Assembly (NCBI GenBank): GCA_019925105.1 | Contig: JAHGAU010000018.1 | Coordinates: 1,083,663 to 1,147,662, forward strand | Source of the DNA: Niebla homalea | Lineage: Eukaryota > Ascomycota > Lecanoromycetes > Lecanorales > Ramalinaceae | Length of the DNA stretch: 64,000 bases | Reading direction: 5' to 3' | Part shown: positions 29,001-42,600 of the stretch, piece after piece | Layout of the letters: every line of letters begins with the position of its first letter | How positions within the stretch are numbered: the stretch's first letter is position 1 | The notes under the pieces: model-generated | Told to the model about the DNA's origin: nothing | Database searches by the model: none | What the model saw: the letters and a program-made list of their open reading frames with translations, nothing else | Made by a program: the position numbers and the translations under genes

Positions 29001-31861
29001 GTTAAAGGAAGCTTAAAAGGAAAAAGAAAAAATTATTTAAAAGGTTAAATAAACGTATTTCCGGGCTATAATATATAACTTAACGGTTTCCTTTTATAGT
29101 ATTTAAAAGTTAATAAAATATAATAAAGAATAAAGTAAAAAATTTAAATTTATCCTTAAGTTTTTACCCTTAAAAAGATTAAACGGTATAATAATAAATA
29201 TCTTTAACGGTAAAATTAAGGTTCTTAAAAAGGCGTTTTTTTTTCCGTTACCGGAAATTAACTTAATAAATATCGATAATATAATATATTTTAAATTAAT
29301 AATAATAAGTAAAATAATAACTTAAGAAATAATAATTAAAACAATTAATAAATTAAAGAAAAATAAAGCTTCCGGATTTAACGGTATATTAAATAGGTTT
29401 TTATTTATAATAACGTTATTATTTAAAAAGGTTTTTATTTATTTATTTTAAGCTTATTTCAATATAAAATATTACCCTTATAAATTTAAAAAGGTTAAAA
29501 CGATTATTTTTAAAAAGCCGGTTAAGTTAAATTACTTAAAAATAAAATCATATAAACTTATAATATTCCTTTATACGTTAAAAAAGGCTTTAAAAACGGT
29601 AATTATGAAGATCTTAAGTAATTACATAGAAAAATATAAGTTACTTTTTAATTAATAATAAAGGTAAAAAAAGGACGGTTAACGGAGACGGTTCTTAAAA
29701 ACTTAATTAATAACGTATATACGGTATAAAGTTATAAGAAGAAATACGTTATAAGTCTTTTTTTTTTAAATATTATAAAAATATTTAATAAAATAAATTA
29801 TTAAAGATTATTATATAATTTATTAAAAAAAAAAATCTTATTTTTCTTTATAAATTAAATAAAAAGTTTCTTAAATAATTAAGTAATATTAATTAATTTA
29901 AAATAAAAAATAAATACGATAAAACCTATAATAATAAAAATTCCTTAAAAGTTATTTATCTTTTTAGTTTTATTCTTATTCTTTAATAACCCGCTTATTA
30001 AAGACTTAATAAAATTAAAATAAAAGGTTTAAATAAAAAGCTTTATTAATAATATTTACCTTTTAACTTATAATATATCCACTTATATAAATTATTGAAA
30101 ATTAAAATAAACTTATAAAATCTATTTATAATAAATAAAAATATATAAAACACAGTTTACCCCATATAAATATAAGCTTATTTATATAATAAAAAGCTTA
30201 AAGTTATATAATATAATAATTATAATAAACTTAAATAAAGTAATAATAAAACCGGAAATTAATATTAAAGTACTTAATTTATAAATTAATAAGAAATTAG
30301 ATTAAAAAGATTATATAAGAAAGGTTTAAAAAAAAAAATTTTATAGGAAAAAAGCCTTATTTACCTTATAACGTTAACGTAAAAAGCTATTTTATAAAAT
30401 ATTAAAACCGTTTATTAAGTAATTATAAAGTTTATAATAATATACGTAGTAGTTATTTAATATATATTTAAAGGTATATTTAAATATAAAAAAAAATTTA
30501 TCCGGCAATTATAAAAAATTTAAAATTAATACTTAAGAATAATAAATAAAATATATAAAGTAATTCCCGTCTTAATATTAAAATCCGAAATCTTTATATT
30601 ATTAATAAAATTAACCTTAAATTAAATAATCGTTTAAGTAAAACTTAAAAAAATATAAACTTAATTACGTTAATAGGAAATAAATATATTTATTAAAATT
30701 ATAAAAGGCCTTAAATAAAAAAGCGTAAAAAAAAAAAAAAATTTATTTTTTTTACGGAAATTAAATTAAAGTAAATTAAAAAAGAGGTCGATTTAACTTA
30801 TATTTAAAAAGCCGATATAAAAGTATATAAACTTTTATTTAAAGTAAAAATAGTAAAAAAGAAAAAAACCGTAAAAGTAAAGTTAATAATAATTACCCTA
30901 TAGATTATAAAAAGGTAAATAAAACGTTAACGTAAATATAAAGAATTAATCCCTTAAGGGCGATAATATTTAACGTTAAATAATAACGAGGTTATTAATA
31001 AGTATTTCCGGCGTTATAAGATTATAAGGAAAGGTAATAATATATTAATAATTTAACTCCGGATAAATAAAAATAACTTAATTTACTTCCTTTTTATCGT
31101 ATATATTAATAGCCGGATTAACGTTAATTATAAATATAAATAATAAAAATAAAACGTTATATATATATTAATTTTTTATTTATTATTTAAGGAACGTAAA
31201 CCGGGATTAATTAAAAAGGTAAAAATTAACAATTATTGCTAAATACTTATTAATAAAAGGGGTATTAAAACGGCCGTCAAATTTATAATAACTATAAACT
31301 TATTATTATAATTTAATTTAATTAAGGAAATAAATAAAGTAATTAAAGATTTAATTAAGAAATTTTACCGCCGACTTAAGGGTAAAAAATAACGGCGGAT
31401 AAATTATACTTAATAAAGGGTTAAAAAGGTTATAAATACCGGAACGGTATAAAAGGTAATATTATATCGGTTAATAAAATTATATAAATAGAATAATAAT
31501 AATATACGTATCGGTAAGGATATTTAATAATATAATCGGAATTTTAAAATTTTAATATTAAATAGACCCGTAAGGTAACGGAAGAATAATAAGTTTAAAA
31601 GTAATCTTTAAGTAAATTTAATCGTAATATTATAGGTTTTCTTAGAAAAAACGTATAAATAAATTCTTACTCTTTAAACGGTTATAAATACTCTTAATCC
31701 TTAAAACGTAAATAAAGGTTAAATAAATACCGGTTTTTATTCTTAACGTTATAGATATTAAGTTTTTTACGGTTATTAATAAAGCTAAATAACCGAATAT
31801 TAAGGAATGCCGGAATTAGTTTAACTAGATCCGTAATATAAATCAATCAATCAATCAATTA
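26054..31861 (+). mobile_element. Full-length LINE copy J nested in copy B
   Basis: Complete plus-strand LINE of 5.8 kb. ORF1 starts at 26094 with an intact ATG and ends at a conserved stop near 27448-27450, about 450 codons. ORF2 contains the endonuclease motif (KDFNLYY for GDFNLHH) at 28411-28431 and the reverse transcriptase box FINN (for FVDD) at 30042-30053. The 3' end has AATC repeats to 31,861. The duplication ATATTATATATTA is at 26041-26053 and 31862-31874. ORF1 probably encodes the RNA-binding Gag-like protein and ORF2 the enzyme for target-primed reverse transcription; both are destroyed by stops. Confidence 0.9.
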
Positions 31862-33520
31862 ATATTATATATTAACTTTTATAAAGGCTTTCTCTTTTAT
31901 ATTTATTTAAGTTTTAATTTCTTTAGCTTTTATTATATATTTAAAATCTTGTATTAAATATCCCTTTTTATTATATATAACATATTTAAACGTACCCTTT
32001 ATAAGCCCCTTAATTATTAGCTTTATATATTTATAAGTATTTTAACCCTTAACGTAAACCGTATATTTTATAATATTAAGGTATTTTATAATAATATATT
32101 TATAATTTTAATACTTAAAATGTTAATAAATATCCGCCGTTTTATTTTATAATTAAATTATTTTAAGAAATCCATTTTTAATAATCTTTTTATTTATAAT
32201 ATTATTATATGTTTTTATTAACGTTATATTTAATATAATAATAAAGTACCTTTTATACGTTTTAAAGAATTAAATCTCTTTATTATTAAAGGAAGTTTAT
32301 AATTAATGATTTTAAGCTTTAAGTAAAAAATTATATTTTCCCTTTTTATATTCCTTAATATAGTTTCTTTTTCGGCTTTTATAAGAGGTAATAAATATAT
32401 TTTATTTATTATAATAAGAAATAATTACCTTAAAAATTTAATTGATTTATATTCTTTCTTATTAACTTAAGCTTTAAATCTTTTTAAGTTTTCTTCTATT
32501 TTTAAAAACGTTATATTAAGGAAGATATCCTTATTTTATAGTTTATATACCGTAATAATTTATTTTCTTAACGGTTCCGTTATTATTTTAAAAGTTTTTA
32601 TTAATTATAATAAGTTTACCTTTACAATAATTACGTTTCTTTGCTCGTTATTAAATAAGCGGACCGTTATTATCCTTATTTTCTTTAATATAACCGTTTT
32701 TTCCTCCGTTATCCTTTCATTTTTTACCGCAGGTATTCTTTTTATTATTTTCGTTATTTAACTTTTTCTTATTTAAGGGGTTACCACCTTTATACTTTCG
32801 CTTTATATACTGAATTTTAAGCCGCCGTCTTTACTTTTTATTAATGCCCTTATTATCGCTTTTTAAGAGCCCCGTAGCCGTTCCGTTTTCCCTAGTTTTA
32901 CTTTTATTTTTATATAAAAGTCTTTTATGCTTTTTAACTTAATCTATAGTATTAATTAAGTCTTTAACGTAATATCCTTTTACTCTATTATAAGGAGTCT
33001 TTTTAAGGCTTTTACCGCCTCCCCTCCCGCCCTTTTACTTTTACTTATCGGGCAATATATTATTTCCGTTTTTTACTTTTAATCCCTTAAGGTCCCTTCC
33101 TCCTTATTAACCTTATTCCCCTTTATATACCCTTAATAATACTTTTACCGCGGTCTTTTTACCTTTTCCCCCCGCCTATACCCTTCGCTGTTAATACCGT
33201 ACCGGCTTCTTTACCTCCTTATTTACTTATTACCTCCATATTCTTATTACGTATTTTACGCGCCTTAATATACGTATTTTATTAACCTTAACTCTTTTAT
33301 TTATTTTAAGTATTATCCGGCTTATTATTATTATATTGCCTATATATATTATTACCGTTTTTATTAATATAGGTTACTTATCCGTTTATTACCTTATTCT
33401 TAATTATTACGTTACTTTTACTTATTATACTTAATATATTTTCTTTATTATTATAAGAGCTATACGTATACGTATCATTTTGGACCTCTGGGGTCCCTTT
33501 GTTCGTCGTTATTTTCTTTC
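31862..33520 (-). mobile_element. LINE copy B, ORF1 and 5' end
   Basis: Last piece of copy B, holding ORF1 on the minus strand. The start codon is mutated (TAT at 33510-33512, i.e. ATA on the coding strand). The three pieces of B add up to about 5.6 kb, a full-length element. The right target duplication of B follows at 33521-33533. Some runs here (33,100-33,250) are less AT-rich than base-layer C. Confidence 0.85.
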
Positions 33521-33752
33521 CTTTATTTAATTTATTAACTTAATTTTTATATAAATTATATTATTATACTTTAATAATTATTTTTAGTTTTTTTTTTAAA
33601 ACTTCTTTAAACTTTATTAAATATTTAAAGTTTTATATAAAAGATTTAATCTTTATATATGTTTTATATTCATAAACGTTTTTAATAAAATTTTTATGTA
33701 TTAAATTTACGTATTTATATATATTATATTTTTTAATATATATTATATACTT
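33521..33752 (-). mobile_element. LINE copy C, short segment between insertions B and F
   Basis: Extremely AT-rich base-layer fragment. Its reverse complement follows the ORF1/ORF2 junction region of other copies, such as 11,690-11,870. The last 13 bases, ATATTATATACTT at 33740-33752, recur at 38324-38336 and mark the insertion of copy F. Confidence 0.8.
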
Positions 33753-36700
33753 CGGTCCTCCACCCTGGGCTGGAGATCGTCGATTACAGTCTCCCCCCTA
33801 TGGCAAAGAGGCCAGACGCCTTTAGTCGTATGAAGAGATACTTTACGGTTATCCTGAGCGTAACGTTAATAAGGATATATAACGATATCCTCGATAAAGG
33901 GGTAATAAAGGGTAAATCCCTTAAATTAATGAAACCTTAAAACCAGGCAGCGGACATTTATTAATACTTTAAATATTAAAGGTACGGGTATATTATTACG
34001 AGGTACCTTAATAGTATAAAGTGCGTAATATATATTAAAGGGTATAATACGTATAAATACGTTAGCTTAATAATAAAAAATTTAATAAAAAATGTATCGA
34101 AATACGCGATATATGGTAATAGTAATTACTTAATATAAAACTTACGGTATATGGTAAGAACAAAGGAGACTTAACGTAAAGAAATTAGGATAACGGTTAA
34201 GGTTTAATATTATAATTTATATAAACTTAAACCGATAAAATAATTAAAAACGGTCTTAAGATATAAATAAAACTTATTAAATAAAAAAGGGTAAAACGCG
34301 GTAATTAATAATATAAAAAAAAGGAAGCTTATAGTAATATTAATTTTTAAAGTTAACCGTTTAATTAAGATTATTATTATAATAAAAAGATTAAAATAAA
34401 TAATACTTAATTTTAAAAAAAAACCATTTATATAAATAAAAGTTAATAAAAAGAGCCCGATAAACGTTAATATTCAATATATTTATACTTTTAAGGGTAA
34501 TATAATATAACGTAGATAAGGAAGTAATTAAAACCGTAATATTAATATTTAAATTTAAAAAAATAAAAAATATTAATATTATAATAATATAAAAGCCGTT
34601 ATATAGTTTATATATTTACTTTTTAATTAACCCGGAAGATAGTTTTTACTTAACTTTTAAGGGTAATAAGATAACATAAACATATTTCTTTATTAATAAA
34701 AGGTTAAATATAAATAATTAAAACGTTACTTATTACGGAGGGAACCTATATATATTCCGGATTATATAAGAAAAGGATATTGAAGGTAATTTAAATATTT
34801 ATAATATATATAATCCGTTACCGGTTAATAAAAAAAACCTTTTACGATTTTATTATTTAAGGATATTATAATTATACTTAATAAGTACCTTTTAATAAAA
34901 AATTTTAATTTTTATTATATTTAATAAAACGAAAATGGTTATATAATTAATTATATTAAATTTAAGGAACTATTAATAATTATTATACGGTTTAATTTTA
35001 TGTTATTAATATTAAAAAAAACTATTATATAAGAAAGTTATAAACTTAAAATTATAATCGACTTAATATTAAACTTAGAAAATATTATTAACTTAATTAT
35101 AATATATAAATCCCGAGAAAACTTAAAATATAGTTTAAATTACGTCCTAATATAAATAATTTTAAATTAATCCATCGATATAACTCCGTTTTTACCGTTT
35201 AAATAAACGTAAAAAACGGTTAAGGAAATTAAAATATTTATAAAGACAATAAAAGTAATATCTTAATTAACGGAGTTTTCCCGGCTTATTAATAAAGAAT
35301 AAATTAACCGTTTTATAAAACGGATAATAAAGGCTTTAAATAAAATAATTAATATTATAATCCTAATAATAAAGCCGTTTTAAAAAGTTAAAACTTATTA
35401 AAATAAGGAATATATAAAAACGATTATAAAGGTAAAAGTACTTATAAAGTAAATTATTAAATATAGGAATCAAGAGACGTTTTAACGATTAAATAAAAGC
35501 TTAAAAGGAAAAGAAAAAAATTATCCGGAAGATTAAATAAATATACTTCCGGGTTATAATATATAACTTAACGGTTTTCTTTTATAATATTTAAAAGTTA
35601 ATAAAATATAATAAGGAATAAAGTAAAAAACTTAAATTTATTTTTAAGTTTTTACCCTTAAAAAGATTAAATAATATAATAATAAATATTTTTAACGGTA
35701 GAATTAAGATTCTTAAAGAAGCGTTCTTTCCTTTATTATTAATAGTTAACTTAATAAATATTAATAATATAATATATCTTAAATTAATAATAATAAATAA
35801 GGTAATAACTTAAAAAATAATAATTAAAGTAATTAATAAACCGAAGAAAAATAAGGCCCTTAAACTTAACGGTATATTAAATAAATTTTTATCTATAATA
35901 ACGTTATTATTTAAAAAGGTTTTTACTTATTTATTTGAAGCTTATTTTAATATAAGATATTATTTCCGTAGATTTAAAAAGATTAAAACGATTATCCTTA
36001 AGAAGCCGGTTAAGTTAAATTACTTAAAAATAAAATCGTATAAACCTATAATATTCCTTTATATATTAAGGAAAACTTTAAAGACGGTAATCGTAAAGAT
36101 CCTAAATAACTATATAAAAAAATATAGGCTATTCCTTAATTAATAAATAACGGAAATGGTTCTTAAAGGCTTAATTAATAACGTATATACGGTATAAAAC
36201 TATAGGAAGAAATACATTATAAGTCTTTTTTCCTTAAATATTATAAAGGCGTTTAATAAGGTAAATTATTAAAAGTTGCTATATAATTTATAAAAGAAAA
36301 AAATTTTACCTTTTTTTATAAATTAAATAGAAAGTTTTTTAAATAATTAAGTAACGTTAATTAACCTAAAATAGAAAATAAACATAATAAAGCCCGTAAT
36401 AATAAGGATTCTTTAAGGGTTACTTATTTCCTTAATTTTATTTTTATTCTTTAACGGCTTATTTATTAAAGACTTAATAAAGTTAAAATAGAAAATTTAA
36501 ATAAAAAACTTTATTAATAATATTTACCTTTTAATTTATAATACGTTTACTTATATGAATTATTTAAAGTTAAAATAAACTTATAAAGTTTATTTATAAT
36601 AAGTAAAAATATATAAGGCTTAATTTATTTTATATAAATATAAGCATATTTATATAATAAGGAGCTTAAAGTTATATAATATAATAACTATAATAGACTT

Positions 36701-38323
36701 AAGTAATATAATAATAAAACCGGAAGTTAATATTAAGGTACTTAAATTATAAGTTAATAAGAAATTAAACTAAAAAGATTATATAAAAAAGGTTTAAAAA
36801 AAGATAATTTTATAAGAAAAAGGCTTTATTTATTTTACGACGTCAATATAAAAAGCTATTTTATAAAAAATTAAAATTATTTATTAAATAATTATAAAGC
36901 TTACGATAATATACGTGGTAATTATTTAATACGTATTTAAAAACACGTTTAAATATAGGAAAAAACCCGTTTAATAATTATAAAAGGTTTAAAACCGATA
37001 TTTAAAAGTAATAAATAAAGCATATAAAGTGACTCCCGTCCCGATACTGGAATCCGAAATTTTTATATTATTAATAAAGTTAACTTTAAATTAAATAATC
37101 GCTTAAGTAAAACTTAAAAAAAGTATAAACTTAATTACGTTAATAGGAAATAAATATATTTATTAAAACTATAAAAAGCCTTAAATAAAAAAGCGTAAAA
37201 AAAAGTATTTACCTTTTTTATAAAAGTTAAACTGGAGTAAATTAAAAAAGAGGTCGACTTAACTTACGTTTAAAAAGTTAATATAAAAGTATATAAACTT
37301 TTACTTAAAGTAAAAACGGCGGAAAAAAAAAAAATTACGAAAGCGAAATTAACGGTAATTACCTTATAAACTATAAAGAGGTAAATAAAACGTTAATATA
37401 AATATAAAGAATTAATCCCTTAAGGGTAACGGTACCCGGTATTAAATAGTAATAAAGTTATTAATAAGTATTTCCGGCGTTATAAAATTATAAGAAAAAA
37501 TAATAATACGTTAATAATCTAACTCCGGATAAATAAAAACGGCTTAGCTTATTTCCTTTTTATCGTATATACCGGTAACCGGATTAACGTTAATTATAAA
37601 TATAAATAATAAAAGCAGGACGTTATATACGTATTAATCTCTTATTTACTATTTAAGGAGCTTAAACCGGGATGAATTAAAAGGGTAAAGATTAACGATT
37701 ATCGTTAAATATTTATTAATAAAAAGGATATTAAGGCGGCTATTAAATTTATAATAATTACGGGCTTATTATTATAGTTTAACTTAGCTAAGGAAATAAA
37801 GGAAGTAATTAAAAACTTAATTAAAAAACCTTATTACCGATTTAAGGGTAAAAAGTAACGGCGGAAAAACTATACCTAATAAAGGGCTAAAGGGGCTATA
37901 AATACCGGGGCGGTATAAGAAATGATATTATATTAATCGGTAAAGTTATATAAATAAAATAATAATAATATACGTATTAATAAGGATATTTAATAATATA
38001 ATCGGAATTTTAAAATTTTAATATTAAATAAATTTATAAGGTAACGGAAAAGCAATAAATTTAAGGATAACCCTTAAATAAATTTAATTATAATATTATA
38101 GGTTTTCTTAAAAAAAACGTATAAATAATTTCTTATTCTTTAAACGGCTATAAATATTCTTAGCCCTTAAAACGTAAATAAAAGTTAAGTAAATACCGGT
38201 TTTTATTTTTAACGTTATAAATATCGGGTTTTTTACGGTAATTAATAAAGTTAAATAGCCAAGTATTAAGGAACGCCGGAATTAGCTTAACTAGATCCGT
38301 AATATAAATCAATCAATCAATCA
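33753..38323 (+). mobile_element. 5'-truncated LINE copy F with un-mutated 5' tip
   Basis: Plus-strand LINE lacking most of ORF1. It starts inside ORF1, at the position equivalent to about 27,270 in copy J, which is the normal result of incomplete reverse transcription. The first ~90 bases (33753-33845) keep normal GC content and an open frame including VDYSLPPMAKRPDAF; mutation then increases downstream. The reverse transcriptase box is FINN at 36510-36521. The 3' AATC tail ends at 38323 and the 13-bp duplication ATATTATATACTT is perfect. Confidence 0.9.
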
Positions 38324-39740
38324 ATATTATATACTTTATATTATTATAATATATTAATGTTTAAAATATTTAATGTTTTATTTTATAATTTGATTAATTG
38401 ACAACTTATTTTTAATTAATTTTTTTAAGGATATTATTATATATTTTTATTAACGTTATACTTTAAAGAACCGTAAAGTATTATTTTATATAGTTAAGAA
38501 TATTAAGTTTTTTTTTTATTATAAGAAGAAACTTATAATTAATAATTTTTAATCCCGGGTAAAAAATTACGTTTTTTCTTTTTTATATATTTTAAAATAA
38601 CCTTTTTTTCCTTTTCTATAAAACGTATTAAATATATTTTATTTATTATAATAATAAATAATTACCTTAATACCTTTATTATTTTAAACTTTTTTTATTA
38701 ATTTACGGTTTTAATTTATTAAGCTTTTTTTACGTTTTTAAAAACGTTATATTAAGGAAAATATCCCCGTTTTATAATCTGTAAGTTATAATGATTTACT
38801 TTATTAATAGTTTTTTTATTACTTTAAAGGTTTTTATTAATTATAAAAAGTTTACCTTTATAGCTACGTTTTTCTTTTTATTATTTAATAATTAAAACGT
38901 TACTATTTTTACTTTCTATAATACCGTAGTTATAAATATTATATTTATGATTTTTACCGCTTAATTCTTTACCCTTTATAAGGCCCCCGTTATTATTCTT
39001 TTATTTTATATAAGGTTTTTTTAATTTTTTTTCCCTTTATTTATTAATATTTATATTATCGTTTCTTATATTATTTATAACCGTTTTAACTTTTTTAACT
39101 TAACGTTTATTTTTATATAAAAGTCCTTTATATTTTATAGTTTTATTTATAATAATAATTAAGTTTTTAACGTAATATCTTTTTATTCCGTTATAAGGAA
39201 ACCTTTCAAGGTTTTTATTATTTTCTTTTTTATTACGTTATTTCTATAAATTTATTATATTAACCCTTTTATAGTTAATTTTTAACCGCGTAATAACTTA
39301 TTCCCTTTAATTATTTTATTATCATCTTATATACCCTTAATAACTTTATCGTTATTATTATTTTACGTTTATTTATTTTTTATTCTCCCCGTTATAAGCG
39401 TTATTTTAACCTTTTCTACCCTTTATTTATTATTTATTACTATATTATTTTTGTGTATTTTATGCGCCTTTTTACGTATATCCTATGATTTATAAGTTAC
39501 TTATTTAATTTAAGTATATTCCGTTTTATTATTATTACGTTATTTATATAATTTTTCTTTATTTCCGTTAATATAAGCCGCCTACTTTTTTTACACTGTT
39601 AATTTTTACCATTATATTAATTACGTTCATCGTATTTAAAATATTCGCTTTACTATTACTTAAGCTCTATATATATATATCGTTTTGGACCTCTGGGGTC
39701 CCTTTGTTTGTCGCTATTCATTTAAAATTTATAATTAATA
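38324..39740 (-). mobile_element. LINE copy C, ORF1 start and 5' end
   Basis: The 5' part of base-layer copy C on the minus strand. It matches copies E, H and B over ORF1, with the start codon complement TAT at 39714-39716 (ATG mutated to ATA). Beyond about 39,740 no LINE similarity is visible, so this is the outer edge of the nested cluster. The other C segments are at 2814-4468, 16015-16323 and 33521-33752; its 3' end lies left of the window. Confidence 0.82.
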
Positions 39741-42600
39741 ATATAAATATTAATAATTTTATAATAATTATAGTATAACGCAAGCCTTAACTTACTTAAT
39801 TATAATAACGTTATCGAAGCTTATAAAGTCCTTATTTTCGTCCTTATTTTAATTACTTATATTAAAATTACGATTTAATCCGGAATAACATAAATAAACG
39901 TCCCCTTTAAATCCTTAATTAACTTTTTTAATTTAATAGTTGGGTTAAAACGGATTTCCGGTTTTTCATTAATATATTTTATTTTAATATTAATCTTTAA
40001 GCTTAATTATCGTTTAATTAAATTTTAAAGTATAATCCTAGAATTTAATAATTAAATAAAAATAAAATAAAAAACAAATTATAAATCTTAAAAAATCTAA
40101 TAATTTTCAATTCCGATTATAAATAATCTATATGGATTTATATAAAATATTACAAGGTAAGTTAATTAAAATTATTATTAACTTAAGTCCTTAAAATCCT
40201 ATTTAAACGTTAATTTAACTTATATATTTAAGTTAATAATAAAAAGTAAAAATATAAATAACTTTATTTTCCTTATTACTTATTTACGGAAGAATTAAAA
40301 GTGAATAAATTAAATTTTTAGATTTTTAAATAAATTTATTAATAATTTATAAAATACTTTAAGTTTTTTCTGATTAATTTAATTAAATTTAATATAAAAG
40401 AATCGTATATATAAGGGTATGTATAATATAATTTAAATTAAGTAAAAGTTTCTTTAAAGTATTTATCGGATAAATTAAATATTTAAAAATAAAATAAATA
40501 GAAAGATAAAAAGGATAAATCGTATATATATTATACGTTAAGAGTTTATTTTTGACATTATTCTCGTAAAAAGTATTATATAACGGGGTTAAGAAAATAT
40601 AATAAAATATTAAATATATTTAATATAATTAATCGCCGATTTAATTTATATCTTTAATATAATAAAACGGCAATAAATTAAAGATTATAAAAGTCTCTTT
40701 AAGCAGTTAAATTACGTTATTCTTATATTTAATTAAATCTTTTTTAATATTATAAATGGTATTATAAGGAATTAATAAGTAAAAAAGCGTTTTAAAACGT
40801 ATTTTAAAAGGCTTTAATTTAAGTTAAATTACTTATATAAAGCGTAAAAAGAAACGGTTTAATTTTAACGTTAAAGGAAAACGGTAAAAGTATTTATATA
40901 TAAAAGCGTTATATTTAAAAAACGCTTAAGAATTAATAAAAAGAAATATTTAAGAAATTATAAAGGTTATTTTAAGTTAATTTATTTTATCCTTTATTAT
41001 TAATTCCCCTTAAATATATATTATTTTTATCTTTAATTTTTATAACTTTTAATTAAATTTTATTAATCTTTTTATATTATTAATTATAAAAGTTTTTTTT
41101 TTCTTTTATTTATATATTCTTCTTTTATTTATATATTATTTTTTTATTTATATACTTTTTTCTTATTTATATATTTTTCTTTTATATTGATATATTCTTT
41201 TTTTTTTATACTTTAATTTTATTAATTTATTTCATTTATGCTTATTTACTTTAATTTTACCTTTATATCCTCTTTTACTTTTAACGGTTCTTTTATTAAT
41301 ACCTTAAGCTTTAATTATTGCTTCTTATTATATTATTAATAATAATAATCGTTAATAAAACCTTACAAATACTTTTAACGTATATAATATTTATTATCCG
41401 TTTATTAAATATATTAGTAAAGTTTAAGGAAGAAGGATATATTATTAAAAGCGGACAATACAATATTAATAACGGATAAAATAACTAATAATATTAAGCC
41501 GTAATATTCTTATTTTATAAAAAGAATTTATAATATTACTTAAAAGTAAATAAATATAATTGATATAATATAAAGGATAACTTTAAATATAAAAACCCTT
41601 TTAATACGTTTTATTACGTTAAAAAACTCTTAAATTATATAAAATATAAAATTAATTTAAACTTAAAATAATAAGAATTACGAAATTATATTATAAATAT
41701 TGTAATATATATTTATAATTATTTTATTAATTGCCGGACTTAATATTATAATAGAAATAACGGAACTTATTATTTTAACGATTAATTAAATAAAACTTAA
41801 ATAAATATACTTAAGATTACGGATTGATTATATAAGTAATATTAATAAATCAAAAACGATAAATATGTTAACCGTATAAATTAAAATTAACTTTATAATT
41901 AAGAAGGTCTTTAATATAATTACCGTATAGATTTTATTCCTCCTATATAAAAAAGAAAATACTAAGTAATAAAGCTTAATAACGTTTTAAATAGAAAAGA
42001 TATTGATAAGAAGGTTAATAAAATATTAACGGGATTACGGGAATATAAAGGAAAAGGGTTTTATATTAAAAACGATATATCCTTTAAATTTATTTATAAT
42101 CTATATACTTAATTTAAGGAGCCTTAAGTTAAAATAATCGGTTATATATATCTATAGAATTATTTAAATAAATAAAAAGTTCTTAATAATTAAAAAGGTC
42201 CTAATAAATAAGAATATTAAATAGGAATAATTAATAAAATATTGATATAACCCTATAATATTAAAGTAAAAAGTTAAATAAGATAATTAAAAACTTATAT
42301 ATAATTAATAATATTATTATATTAATATTTCCTTTTTAAGGTTAATTTTTTATATTTTTATTAATAGGATATACTATTAACTTTAATCTTATTTCCTTTT
42401 TATTAAAAATTATATTCTTATTAATTCCTAGTTTATTAAGTTAAGATTACTTAAGTAAGCTTTTCCGTAAAGGATAGTACTTAAAGATAACCTAAAAAGC
42501 GGGGTAATAAGAAGTTAAAAAGTAATACGTTAATTTTTCCCCTTTTTTTTAAATATAAGTATTTATAAGAGAAAAACGATTAAATTATACTTTAAAGGTA
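39741..42600. other. RIP-degraded AT-rich region, family not recognised
   Basis: No gene is readable. The block 41,390-42,300 looks like degraded plus-strand coding sequence: a long frame in which most stops are TAA or TAG that could derive from CAA, CAG or TGG, interspersed with normal-looking peptide stretches. It matched no family I know. A degenerate tandem repeat is annotated separately at 41,101-41,200. Confidence 0.4.
41101..41200. repeat. Degenerate ~18-20-bp minisatellite
   Basis: About five imperfect units of the form CTTTTATTTATATATT, starting near 41103, 41122, 41140, 41162 and 41179. Unit length varies by one to three bases through changes in the T runs. Confidence 0.6.

Noticed and set aside
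33753..33850. snRNA- or 5S-like chimeric 5' extension of LINE F
   Set aside because: Initially it looked foreign because of its GC content, but base-by-base comparison with copy J at about 27,270-27,360 shows it is LINE ORF1 sequence without RIP.
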